Part shown: piece by piece, positions 44,601 to 52,053 of the stretch
Layout: every line of letters starts with the position of its first letter
Numbering within the stretch: position 1 is the first letter of the stretch
Assembly: GCA_934215475.1 (NCBI GenBank)
Contig: CAKPZY010000011.1
Span: 1-52,053 of the forward strand
Reading direction: 5' to 3'
DNA from: an uncultured Ligilactobacillus sp.
GTDB lineage: Bacteria; Bacillota; Bacilli; Lactobacillales; Lactobacillaceae
Length of the DNA stretch: 52,053 bases
Program-made: the position numbers and the translations under genes
The notes under the pieces: generated by a model
What the model was told of the DNA's origin: nothing
Database searches by the model: none
What the model saw: only the letters and a program-made list of their open reading frames with translations

Positions 44601-45134
44601 ATGCTTGAGACTAACAGATTGTTGTTGCGCCATTTTCGTCCAACTGACTGGCCCGATGTTTTAGAATATGGGTCACAACTGGCAGTCGCGAAAGGAGCAA
44701 ATTTTACACCACTCAAAAACAAAAAGGCCGCGTGCTCTTTTGAAAAGATTTTGCAACGTGATGGCGTTTTTGCTTTACAAGAGAAAGATACTTCCAAAGT
44801 CATTGGAAATTTGGGCTCGTTTCAGATAGTTAGGCCAGATGGTGTCATTGAAAGTCGGGGTTTTGAAATTGGGTATGCATTAAATTTCAACTTTTGGGGC
44901 CATGGTCTTATGACTGAAGCACTAACTGCACTATGCGAGTATGAGAAAAAAAGGGGTACAAATTTTTTATTAGCCCGTGTTTATGCAGATAACGAAGCGT
45001 CTAAAAATGTTTTGGTTAAGACAGGTTTTAAACTTCAAGAGGAAAGACAAGTCGTCGATGTGTTGGCCGCCGGCCAGAAAGTCTCAGAATTAATATATAA
45101 AAAAACCTTATGTCAAAAAAGAGAAGGGTTTTGA
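44601..45134 (+). CDS. GNAT acetyltransferase (RimJ/RimL type)
   Basis: A 177-residue acetyl-CoA-dependent N-acetyltransferase. The start LETNRLLLRHFRPTDWPDV is typical of the RimJ/RimL/SpeG-like branch, and the acetyl-CoA-binding region reads IGYALNFNFWGHGLMTEAL, followed by the common NEASKNVLVKTGF. AAAGAGGT precedes the ATG. It stands alone between the DUF805 gene and alsS. The substrate (protein N-terminus or small molecule) is unknown. Confidence 0.85.
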   Translation: MLETNRLLLRHFRPTDWPDVLEYGSQLAVAKGANFTPLKNKKAACSFEKILQRDGVFALQEKDTSKVIGNLGSFQIVRPDGVIESRGFEIGYALNFNFWGHGLMTEALTALCEYEKKRGTNFLLARVYADNEASKNVLVKTGFKLQEERQVVDVLAAGQKVSELIYKKTLCQKREGF

Positions 45135-45340
45135 GAAAATGTAATTAACAAAACGGTTTAAGCAAGCTGCAAGCATTGTTGCATTATTGGCTACACAGAA
45201 GAGAAACATACCTGTTTCATCAAATTAAGCAGCCGAAAATCTTTTGACTGGATCTTTAAGAATAGACAGTTAATGATAGGTTAGGAAACTTTTCAAGATT
45301 TTTTCATTATTTCTGATTGATAACAGATGGGAGTATATAT

Positions 45341-47026
45341 ATGGTAGACAAAAAAGAAAAATATTATGGCTCAGATGCAGTGGTTGATAGTTTGATCAAT
45401 CACGATGTTAAATATGTTTTTGGGATACCAGGAGCGAAGATCGACCGGATCTTTGAAAAACTGGATCACCCGACAGACAAAAATGCACCACAATTTATTT
45501 TAACGCGTCATGAACAAAATGCTGCTTTTATGGCTGCAGGGATCGGGCGGATCACTGGACACCCTGGGGTTGTCATAACTACTTCAGGTCCGGGTGCATC
45601 GAATTTAGCTACCGGTTTGGCTACGGCAACCACAGAAGGAGATCCGGTTTTAGCGCTTTCGGGTCAGGTTCAAAGAACGGACCTCTTGCGTCAAACACAT
45701 CAAAGCATGAACAATACTTCTGTTTTTTCTGGGATAACCAAATATGATGCTGAAGTCCAAGATCCTGATAATATTTCAGAGGTGATTGCTAACGCTTATC
45801 AAGAAGCAGAGGCTTCCAAACAAGGAGCAAGTTTCGTTTCGATTCCACAGGATGTGACCGACGGTGAAGTGGCAACTGATGTTTTAGCTCCAATTCCTGC
45901 CCCGATCCTCGGACCGGCTAGTCCAATCGAATCAACTTTATTGGCGGCTCGGATCAAACAGGCAAAATTACCTGTTTTGCTTGTGGGTATGCGGGCTTCT
46001 GACCCGCAGTCAACAGGTGCGATCCGTAATTTGATCCGCGACACGCACTTACCTGTCGTCGAAACTTTCCAAGGTGCAGGGATAATTCCCCGGGAATTAG
46101 AGGACGATTTCTTTGGGCGTGTTGGGCTGTTCCGTAATCAGCCGGGCGATAGGCTGCTTAAAGAAAGTGACCTGGTAATAGCCATCGGGTACGACCCGGT
46201 TGAATATGAACCGCGTAACTGGAATACTAACCCTGATAAGAGTTTGGTAGTCATCGATTCTATGAGGGCACAATTAGATAAGAACTTTCAACCAAAAAGG
46301 GAATTGGTCGGTGATATTTCACAGACACTGGAATTTTTGCTGCCATACATGAAAGGTTTTAAATTACCGGATGAATCTAAGCAGTTTTTAGACAAATTAC
46401 GTGATCAATTAAAATTACGTGATGAACCGCCGACTATAAAAGATGGGCAAGTTCATTCCCATCCTTTGGCAGTGATCCAGGCGCTACAAGCTCGTGTTTC
46501 AGATGAAATGACGGTCACCGTCGATGTCGGAAGTTTCTATATCTGGATGGCTCGTCATTTTCGCAGCTATGAGCCGCGTCATTTGCTGTTCAGTAACGGG
46601 ATGCAGACTCTGGGAGTTGCATTACCTTGGGCGATTTCTGCAGCTTTGGTCAGGCCTGAAACTAAAATCGTCTCTGTTTCTGGGGATGGAGGTTTTCTGT
46701 TCTCAGCCCAAGACCTCGAAACCGCAGTGCGTCTGAATTTAAATATTGTTCATTTAATTTGGAATGACGGCAACTATGATATGGTCAAATTTCAAGAAGA
46801 AATGAAATATGGGGAGTCTGCTGCTGTAAAATTTGGTCCGGTCGATTTTGTCAAATACGCTGAAAGCTTTGGTGCTACGGGCTTGCGTGTTGCAAAAGCT
46901 GCGGATCTGGCAGATGTTTTGGATCAAGCTTTTCAAACGCAAGGGCCAGTTGTGGTGGATATCCCTGTCGATTATAGTTTCAATCATGAACTTGGCAAAC
47001 AGTTATTGAGTGACCAGTTACGTTAA
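45341..47026 (+). CDS. alsS: Catabolic acetolactate synthase
   Basis: A thiamine-diphosphate enzyme that condenses two pyruvates to 2-acetolactate and CO2. It is 561 residues. The catalytic Glu58 is in [10 protein letters not shown]; the cofactor-binding motif runs from GDG at 448-450 to N475 (WNDGNYDM). The text and the absence of a regulatory-subunit gene mark it as the FAD-independent catabolic type used to remove excess pyruvate rather than the anabolic IlvB. The ATG at 45341 follows GATGGGAG. alsD follows after 79 bases, so pyruvate is carried on to acetoin. Pyruvate oxidase, a close relative, is less likely given the alsD neighbour. Confidence 0.9.
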   Translation: MVDKKEKYYGSDAVVDSLINHDVKYVFGIPGAKIDRIFEKLDHPTDKNAPQFILTRHEQNAAFMAAGIGRITGHPGVVITTSGPGASNLATGLATATTEGDPVLALSGQVQRTDLLRQTHQSMNNTSVFSGITKYDAEVQDPDNISEVIANAYQEAEASKQGASFVSIPQDVTDGEVATDVLAPIPAPILGPASPIESTLLAARIKQAKLPVLLVGMRASDPQSTGAIRNLIRDTHLPVVETFQGAGIIPRELEDDFFGRVGLFRNQPGDRLLKESDLVIAIGYDPVEYEPRNWNTNPDKSLVVIDSMRAQLDKNFQPKRELVGDISQTLEFLLPYMKGFKLPDESKQFLDKLRDQLKLRDEPPTIKDGQVHSHPLAVIQALQARVSDEMTVTVDVGSFYIWMARHFRSYEPRHLLFSNGMQTLGVALPWAISAALVRPETKIVSVSGDGGFLFSAQDLETAVRLNLNIVHLIWNDGNYDMVKFQEEMKYGESAAVKFGPVDFVKYAESFGATGLRVAKAADLADVLDQAFQTQGPVVVDIPVDYSFNHELGKQLLSDQLR

Positions 47027-47105
47027 ACTTTAAAATGGGCAGAAAATTTGCAAAATGATTTTGTTCGCTGATTATGTGTATCGACTATGGTAAGGAGGAT
47101 TTAGC

Positions 47106-47825
47106 TTGACTACAGATTATTCTAAGATGTATCAACATGGCACACTTGCAACTCTGGTTCCTGGACTGTTCGAAGGTACAGAAACACTGGGTGAAATTTT
47201 AAAGAATGGTGACACCGGTATTGGGACGGCCACGGGCCTAGGCGGTGAAATGGTCGTATTAGATGGCAAACCATATCTGGTTAAGAGTGACGGACACATT
47301 GATTTGCTTCCCAAAGAAACCCAGGTCCCATTTGCGACGGTCCATTATAGTGATCCGAATTTGAAGAGTATCACAGTTAGCAACCTTAAGCAGCAAGAAC
47401 TGGGTCAAAAGATTTTCACACACCACTCATGGAAAAATGTCTTTTTTGCGGTAATGCTAAAGGGAAAATTTTCTCAGGTCAAGACGCGCGCTGTGGCAGC
47501 ACAGACGCGTCCTTATCCTCCTCTTTCCGATGTTGCAGATCAGCAGGCGGTGTTTGAAGAAAAGGACAGCCAGGGGACGGTCGTGGGCTATTTTGCACCA
47601 GACCTGTTCCAAGGAATGGCTGTGGCAGGTTTTCATTTACATTATTTAAACGATGATAAGACTATGGGCGGTCATCTCTTAGATTTTACAGTAGGATCTG
47701 GTACATTAACGGTGCAGCCGTTTGCGACTATCGAACAACACTTTCCTGTGAATGATCAGGAATTCATGCAGCATGATTTTGATCTGAGCCAAATGGATTC
47801 AGAAATTAAGCATTCTGAATCTTAA
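47106..47825 (+). CDS. alsD: Alpha-acetolactate decarboxylase
   Basis: Converts 2-acetolactate to acetoin in the cytoplasm, avoiding acid stress and diacetyl build-up. It is 239 residues, with the zinc-binding His177, His179 and His190 in FHLHYLNDDKTMGGH and an active-site Glu likely in the N-terminal half (FEGTETLGEIL). The start is TTG with AAGGAGGA eight bases upstream. It pairs with alsS upstream. No alsR-type regulator gene is beside it, and no terminator was seen after it. Confidence 0.92.
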   Translation: MTTDYSKMYQHGTLATLVPGLFEGTETLGEILKNGDTGIGTATGLGGEMVVLDGKPYLVKSDGHIDLLPKETQVPFATVHYSDPNLKSITVSNLKQQELGQKIFTHHSWKNVFFAVMLKGKFSQVKTRAVAAQTRPYPPLSDVADQQAVFEEKDSQGTVVGYFAPDLFQGMAVAGFHLHYLNDDKTMGGHLLDFTVGSGTLTVQPFATIEQHFPVNDQEFMQHDFDLSQMDSEIKHSES

Positions 47826-47994
47826 GAATATCAGTGAGAAGGCTGAATGATATACCAAACAATAGCAAATTTAATTTATCATGAAGTTTTAACTTATATT
47901 TCGATTTAAAAAAGTTAGTAAGTTTTGCCATCTCTGATGTCGCTAGTTTTGGGCATAGCAGATGCAACTTTCAAATATAGTTAAAATATTTTAT

Positions 47995-48024
47995 TTGTTA
48001 GTTGGCATCACTTAGCTTTATAAT
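47995..48024 (+). promoter_or_regulatory. Promoter of the lysP transcript
   Basis: TTGTTA at 47995-48000 and TATAAT at 48019-48024 are 18 bases apart; transcription would start near 48031, at the edge of the riboswitch. The stretch 47826-47994 holds no recognisable gene. Confidence 0.65.
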
Positions 48025-48029
48025 GGTTG

Positions 48030-48208
48030 AGGTCGAAAAAGAGGTTGCAAACTTCATTAGTCGCATGATTTAGTTGGGAAAACAGTGCAGGTCGTGTAAA
48101 AGGGAAGTTTGCCGAAGGTGTTAAAGTTTTTCCACTTTGGCAGCTGGGGCTCAGTTTAAGAGGCTGGGAACTGTCGTGGGTTAAAGCTCACGGGGCGCTA
48201 TCGAGATG
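48030..48208 (+). promoter_or_regulatory. Lysine riboswitch (L box)
   Basis: The leader matches the lysine aptamer in order: GAGGTTGCAAACTTCATTAG at 48041-48060, AAAGGGAAGTTTGCCGAAGG at 48099-48118, TTTGGCAGCTGGGGCTC at 48136-48152, GGCTGGGAACTGTCGTGGG at 48162-48180, and the closing GGGGCGCTATCGA at 48192-48204. TCGA near 48033 can close P1 with TCGA at 48201. These blocks are the conserved core of the L box, which binds lysine and lowers expression. The gene downstream is a lysine-permease homologue, the expected target. Confidence 0.93.
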
Positions 48209-48256
48209 ATCATGACCGTTTTTCGTGCGGCCTAATTGTTGATAAGATGTTAATTC

Positions 48257-48290
48257 AGCGTGGTTTTCGATTATGAAGACTACGCTTTTT
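48257..48290 (+). terminator. Riboswitch-controlled terminator before lysP
   Basis: AGCGTGGT at 48257-48264 pairs with ACTACGCT at 48279-48286 (eight pairs, one G-U), followed by TTTT. It lies about 50 bases past the aptamer and should form when lysine is bound. Confidence 0.78.
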
Positions 48291-48315
48291 ATATTTTATT
48301 AGTTTTTCTTGGTCG

Positions 48316-48344
48316 CCTCCTCGAATGAAATTTTTATTTGGAGG
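48316..48344 (+). promoter_or_regulatory. Hairpin covering the lysP ribosome binding site
   Basis: CCTCC at 48316-48320 is fully complementary to GGAGG at 48340-48344, the lysP Shine-Dalgarno sequence, and GAAT at 48323-48326 can extend the stem with ATTT at 48336-48339. The stem could restrict translation of transcripts that pass the terminator. Confidence 0.4.
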
Positions 48345-48352
48345 GAACTATT

Positions 48353-49906
48353 TTGGAACAACAGGATGTTACAGGAGTCAATACGAAAGGACATGCACAC
48401 GGAGCTGCCCGGGATACCAGCATTTCTGAGCATGTGGTAAAGGATAGTCAAGGGACAGGTGTCAAAAGGCTGCTTAAAACTAGACATTTGTCCATGATCG
48501 CTTTAGGAGGAAGTATTGGCACCGGCTTGTTTGTTGCCAGTGGTTCTGCTATTTCTACTGCCGGGCCGGGCGGATCTTTAGTAGCTTATATTGGCATTGG
48601 GGTCATGGTTTTCTTTTTGATGACATCCTTAGGTGAAATGGCGACTTTCTTGCCGGTTACCGGCTCGTTTGCAACGTATGCGCGCCGCTTTGTTGATCCG
48701 GCACTCGGATTTGCAATGGGTTGGAACTACTGGTTTAACTGGGCTATCACTTTGGCGGTAGATATATCAACAGTTGGTTTAGTTTTAAAGTTCTGGTTCC
48801 CTAATGTCCCTGGCTGGACTTTCAGTTTGGCAGCGTTGTTGATCATATTTTTGATCAATGCTTTATCAGTCGGATCCTTTGGTGAAACTGAATACTGGAT
48901 GTCCTTGATCAAAGTTGTGACAGTCGTGATATTTTTAGTAGTCGGTTTTTTAACGATCTTTGGCATCATGTCCGGACGTGCTACATACTTGGAGAACTTT
49001 GTTTATAAAAAAGCACCTTTCGTAGGTGGTGTGCCGTCTATTTTAGCCGTCTTTGTCGTTGCTGGTTTTTCGTTCCAAGGGACGGAATTGATCGGCATCA
49101 CAGCCGGTGAATCGGAAACACCTGAAAAGAGTATCCCTAAGGCTATCAAACAGGTTTTTTGGCGTATTTTACTATTTTATATTCTGTCTATATTTGTCAT
49201 TGCAGCCTTGATACCATATACGAGTCCTAATTTATTAGGCTCCAGCGCATCTGATGTTACTATTAGCCCATTTACCTTAGTCTTTCGACGCGCAGGTTTG
49301 GCTTCTGCGGCAGGTGTGATGAATGCTGTGATCCTAACAGCTGTGTTATCAGCAGCAAATTCTGGGATGTATGCTTCGGCGCGGATGCTTTTCTCATTAG
49401 GAGTAACTGGCGATGCTCCTAAGATCTTCAAGCGCGTGAATAGTCGGGGGATTCCCATGCCTGCTTTGTTAGGAACAACCGCTATTGGTTTACTGACTTT
49501 TTTCACCAGTATTTTTGGAGACAGGATCTATAACTTTTTAGTTAGTGCTAGTGGTTTAAGCGGATTTATAGCCTGGGTCGGGATCGCAATTTCCCATTAT
49601 CGGTTCAGGCGAGCATTTAAGGTACAAGGTCATGACTTGTCCGAGTTACGTTATCACGCCAAGTGGTTTCCCTTTGGGCCAATCCTAGCATTGATTTTAT
49701 GCATCCTCGTGATTGTCGGGCAAGACATGCATTCTTTTGCTGCTTTTGATTGGCAAGCGATATTTTTCTCATATATGTCGGTTCCACTGTTTTTAATATT
49801 ATTTATTTATTATAAGATCAAATATAAAACCAAGTTGATACCATTAGATGAGGTTGATTTGGCAGCTCATCATGTTGAACGGAAGAAAAAGGGCAAGAAA
49901 GCTTGA
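48353..49906 (+). CDS. lysP: Lysine-specific amino acid permease
   Basis: A 12-helix importer of the APC superfamily (amino acid transporter family), 517 residues. The entry into helix 1, RHLSMIALGGSIGTGLFVASG, strongly resembles E. coli LysP, and the lysine riboswitch upstream supports lysine as the substrate. The N-terminal 45 residues and the basic tail (ERKKKGKKA) are cytoplasmic. The TTG at 48353 has GGAGGG seven bases upstream; the in-frame TTG at 48338 lies before that site. It is a single-gene unit, with the serS leader following. Confidence 0.93.
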   Translation: MEQQDVTGVNTKGHAHGAARDTSISEHVVKDSQGTGVKRLLKTRHLSMIALGGSIGTGLFVASGSAISTAGPGGSLVAYIGIGVMVFFLMTSLGEMATFLPVTGSFATYARRFVDPALGFAMGWNYWFNWAITLAVDISTVGLVLKFWFPNVPGWTFSLAALLIIFLINALSVGSFGETEYWMSLIKVVTVVIFLVVGFLTIFGIMSGRATYLENFVYKKAPFVGGVPSILAVFVVAGFSFQGTELIGITAGESETPEKSIPKAIKQVFWRILLFYILSIFVIAALIPYTSPNLLGSSASDVTISPFTLVFRRAGLASAAGVMNAVILTAVLSAANSGMYASARMLFSLGVTGDAPKIFKRVNSRGIPMPALLGTTAIGLLTFFTSIFGDRIYNFLVSASGLSGFIAWVGIAISHYRFRRAFKVQGHDLSELRYHAKWFPFGPILALILCILVIVGQDMHSFAAFDWQAIFFSYMSVPLFLILFIYYKIKYKTKLIPLDEVDLAAHHVERKKKGKKA

Positions 49907-49955
49907 AATTTGTCTGATTTTAAACTATATTGAAATTATTAAAGAAGACAACGTC

Positions 49956-50162
49956 ATGGTACATTTAAAGTAGGTATTTAAGAGACACAGTGGTTGGTGT
50001 AAACTGTGGGGCCGAAAATTCCAATGTATCGTTTGGATGGGCAGGCAATGCTGCACGGGAGACCGTTACCTCAGTTGAGTGCGAATTCATTTTCGAACTT
50101 GGGTGGTACCGCGAAAAAGCAAGTTTTTCGTCCCAATAGTGGGACGGAGGGCTTGTTTTTTG
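49956..50162 (+). promoter_or_regulatory. Serine T-box leader of serS
   Basis: The T box core GGGTGGTACCGCG is at 50101-50113. Stem I begins with GGTACATT at 49959-49966, pairing with AATGTATC at 50023-50030, with the AGAGA-containing arm CACAGT/ACTGTG at 49986-50007. The triplet just before the closing helix, TCC at 50020-50022, is a serine codon and fits as specifier. A terminator with CGTCCC/GGGACG (50129-50146) inside CAAG/CTTG and a T run follows. Uncharged serine tRNA should favour the antiterminator and allow serS transcription. TGGT in the T box would pair with a G discriminator through a wobble. Confidence 0.92.
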
Positions 50163-50222
50163 TTTAAATGGTTCGTTGGGTAGATGGTAGTGGATATTAC
50201 AAAAGAGTAGGAGTGAATTTTT

Positions 50223-51494
50223 ATGTTAGATGTTAAAATGATCAGGCAAGATCCTGAAAAATTTAAGGAACGTTTGGGGACCAGAGGAGTTAAAGAAGAA
50301 GAAATCGATGATTTGCTGGCTGAGGATCAGAAACGGCGTCAGCTATTAGGAGAAACTGAAGAATTAAAACGCAAACGAAATAATGTTTCTGGCAAAATCG
50401 CCCAGGCTAAGCGCAATAAAGAAGATGCATCAACTGCAATTGCTGAAATGCGTGCGGTTGGTCAGAAGATCAAGCAGTTAGATGAACAGGCCGACGCTGC
50501 GGTTGCTAAAGTCAATGATATGGCGGCGCGCCTCCCTAATTTGCCTAATGAGAGAATTCCGGTAGGTAAAGACGAGAGTGCCAATATAGAATTAAGAAAA
50601 GTTGGGACTCCACGAAAGTTTGCTTTTGAACCTAAGGCACATTGGGACCTGGGCGAAGACTTAGATATTTTAGACTTTGATCGTGCCGCTAAAGTTTCTG
50701 GTGCCAGATTTGTTTATTATAAAGGATTAGGTGCTAAGCTTGAACGAGCTTTGTATAACTTTATGCTAGATGAGCATGCCAAAGAGGGTTATACGGAAAT
50801 GATCCCGCCATATATTGTCAATGACGCTTCAATGTATGGTACCGGACAATTTCCTAAGTTTAAAGCAGACGTTTATCAGATAGTCGGCCAAGACATGACG
50901 ATGATCCCAACTGCTGAGGTCCCATTGACTAATTATTATCGAGATGAGGTCATTCCAAGTGAAAAATTACCTGTTTACGTGACGGCAATGAGTCCTTCTT
51001 TTAGGTCTGAAGCAGGAAGTGCTGGTCGTGATACCCGTGGCTTGATCAGAATGCACCAGTTCCATAAAGTGGAGATGGTCAAATATACTAAACCGGAAGA
51101 TTCTTATGCCGAATTGGAAAAGATGACTCTCAATGCCGGAAATATTATGGAAAAGCTTGGCTTGCCATACCATGTTATTACTTTATCTACTGGGGATATG
51201 GGCTTTAGTGCTGCCATGACGCATGATTTGGAAGTCTGGATGCCTGCTCAAGACAAGTACCGGGAGATCTCAAGCTGTTCTAATTGTACTGATTTTCAGG
51301 CAAGACGTTCACATATTCAGTATAGAGATGAGAATGGAAAGCTTCATTTTGTCCATACACTGAATGGGTCGGGCCTAGCAGTAGGTCGAACAGTTGCAGC
51401 TGTTTTAGAAAACTATCAAAATGAGGATGGCTCTGTAACTATTCCAGAAGTTTTACGTCCTTACATGCATGGAGTGGAGAAAATAACGAAGTAA
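50223..51494 (+). CDS. serS: Seryl-tRNA synthetase
   Basis: Charges tRNA-Ser (and tRNA-Sec where present) with serine; class II synthetase, 423 residues. The N-terminal coiled-coil arm (about residues 30-100, rich in Lys, Glu and Arg) binds the long variable arm of tRNA-Ser. Motif 2 is [17 protein letters not shown] with MHQFHKVEM after it, and motif 3 is [28 protein letters not shown] precedes the ATG. It is controlled by the serine T-box just upstream and closed by a strong terminator. Confidence 0.97.
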   Translation: MLDVKMIRQDPEKFKERLGTRGVKEEEIDDLLAEDQKRRQLLGETEELKRKRNNVSGKIAQAKRNKEDASTAIAEMRAVGQKIKQLDEQADAAVAKVNDMAARLPNLPNERIPVGKDESANIELRKVGTPRKFAFEPKAHWDLGEDLDILDFDRAAKVSGARFVYYKGLGAKLERALYNFMLDEHAKEGYTEMIPPYIVNDASMYGTGQFPKFKADVYQIVGQDMTMIPTAEVPLTNYYRDEVIPSEKLPVYVTAMSPSFRSEAGSAGRDTRGLIRMHQFHKVEMVKYTKPEDSYAELEKMTLNAGNIMEKLGLPYHVITLSTGDMGFSAAMTHDLEVWMPAQDKYREISSCSNCTDFQARRSHIQYRDENGKLHFVHTLNGSGLAVGRTVAAVLENYQNEDGSVTIPEVLRPYMHGVEKITK

Positions 51495-51508
51495 AAAATT
51501 AAACAGTT

Positions 51509-51572
51509 GAGTGTTTTTAATTCACATTACGTGGTGTTAATTGTATCTGTGAATTAAAAACACTCTTTTTTA
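51509..51572 (+). terminator. Strong intrinsic terminator after serS
   Basis: GAGTGTTTTTAATTCAC at 51509-51525 is a perfect complement of GTGAATTAAAAACACTC at 51549-51565, with a run of T residues after it. Confidence 0.9.
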
Positions 51573-51780
51573 ATTTTCTATTTCATCATGTGTGATCGAT
51601 CTTGAAGAGAAAGATAAAATATTTGATATGATTAATAAATTAAAGAGAAAATCTTTAACAGCTATATACGAACAATCTGTCAATTCTTACCGTTAGATAT
51701 GGAGAAAAAGCCCTTGTAAGTTTGAAATAGCTATTTAAAATTCGGTTATAAACAAAATATCCTATATATTAAAAAAAATG
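51573..51780. other. AT-rich intergenic stretch
   Basis: No gene, repeat or RNA was recognised. Its position between the serS terminator and the strong promoters fits an upstream activating (UP-element-like) AT-rich region of an rRNA operon, which is inference. Confidence 0.35.
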
Positions 51781-52053
51781 TTGACGTCAGGGTGCATGGT
51801 TGGTATGATAGTAACCGTTGCCTGAAGGAAAGAACAATTTTTTCTATCCTTCAAAACAATTTAAAATATTTCTTGACTACATTCGGAAATATTGATACAC
51901 TTAAAAAGTTGTCATTATCGTTAGTTAATTGTTGACTACTTATTATGACAATGATATACTTTAGAAGCTGATTCTTATAGTAGATCTTTGAAAACTGAAC
52001 AAAGTTTCGACAAATCAAATGTGTGAGGTCGCTTACCGTGAAGGTAAGTGCAA
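51781..52053 (+). promoter_or_regulatory. Tandem promoters and leader of a probable rRNA operon
   Basis: Three promoters on the plus strand each have a 17-base spacer: TTGACG 51781-51786 with TATGAT 51804-51809; TTGACT 51873-51878 with TACACT 51896-51901; TTGACT 51932-51937 with TATACT 51955-51960. After the last, CTTTGAAAACTGAACAAAG at 51987-52005 is the boxA-like text common in lactobacillus rRNA leaders, and the end is typical of the region before 16S rRNA. No 16S sequence is inside the window, so the identity of the downstream gene is inferred. TGAAGGA/TCCTTCA at 51823-51853 is a hairpin after the first promoter. Confidence 0.75.

Noticed and set aside
1..52053. CRISPR arrays, insertion sequences, prophage genes, toxin-antitoxin pairs or tRNA genes
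   Set aside because: No regular spaced repeats, transposase, integrase, phage structural genes or cloverleaf sequences were recognised in the window.

Overview
The window looks like a chromosomal segment of a low-to-moderate GC lactic acid bacterium (Firmicutes, probably Lactobacillaceae). The evidence is strong AGGAGG-type ribosome binding sites, frequent TTG and GTG starts, intrinsic terminators after most transcription units, T-box and lysine-riboswitch control, and a set of genes common in lactobacilli: cydABCD, menA, ndh, opuC, alsS/alsD and a dacA-type carboxypeptidase. I cannot name the species from the sequence alone. No insertion sequence, prophage, CRISPR array or tRNA gene was recognised. 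The window stops just before what looks like a ribosomal RNA operon.

Layout. 0.2-5.9 kb: queG, a decayed small gene, a deoxynucleoside kinase, a YagU-type membrane protein, a GPH-type sugar transporter and a penicillin-V-acylase/bile-salt-hydrolase family enzyme. 6.0-8.5 kb: a short-chain dehydrogenase broken by one nonsense codon, then a flavin disulfide oxidoreductase. 8.8-18.5 kb: a respiratory block made of cydABCD, a convergent polyprenyl diphosphate synthase gene, and menA-ndh. Together these encode an NADH dehydrogenase, the last prenylation step of menaquinone, the isoprenoid side-chain synthase, and cytochrome bd with its ABC maturation exporter. No earlier menaquinone or haem biosynthesis genes lie in the window, which fits respiration that depends on outside haem and quinone precursors. 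18.6-25 kb: a D-2-hydroxyacid dehydrogenase, a UPF0173 hydrolase, an MFS exporter, an unknown protein, a HesB-like protein and an aminotransferase.

25.3-28.8 kb: a four-gene osmoprotectant ABC transporter operon (opuC type). 28.9-30.5 kb: a GT8 glycosyltransferase translationally coupled to a methyltransferase-like protein. 30.9-34.4 kb: a two-component system followed by a separately terminated D,D-carboxypeptidase gene. 34.7-38.9 kb: azlCD, a nucleoside hydrolase with an esterase, and a PAP2 phosphatase. 39-45 kb: an unknown membrane protein, an RluA-type pseudouridine synthase, a DtxR-type regulator, a cold-shock protein, an LCP cell-wall ligase, a zinc-ribbon DUF805 protein and an acetyltransferase. 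45.3-47.8 kb: alsS and alsD, the acetoin pathway from pyruvate. 47.8-51.5 kb: two RNA-controlled genes, a lysine riboswitch before lysP and a serine T-box before serS. 51.8-52.05 kb: three good promoters and an rRNA-type leader.

Most of the window is ordinary core genome. No clearly new multi-gene system was found. The points most worth a second look are: the lysP leader, which appears to combine a riboswitch terminator with a hairpin over the ribosome binding site; a possible small RNA or 28-residue basic peptide between the polyprenyl synthase gene and menA; palindromes before the nucleoside hydrolase and the disulfide oxidoreductase; the coupled GT8/methyltransferase-like pair; and the fresh-looking nonsense mutation in the SDR gene.
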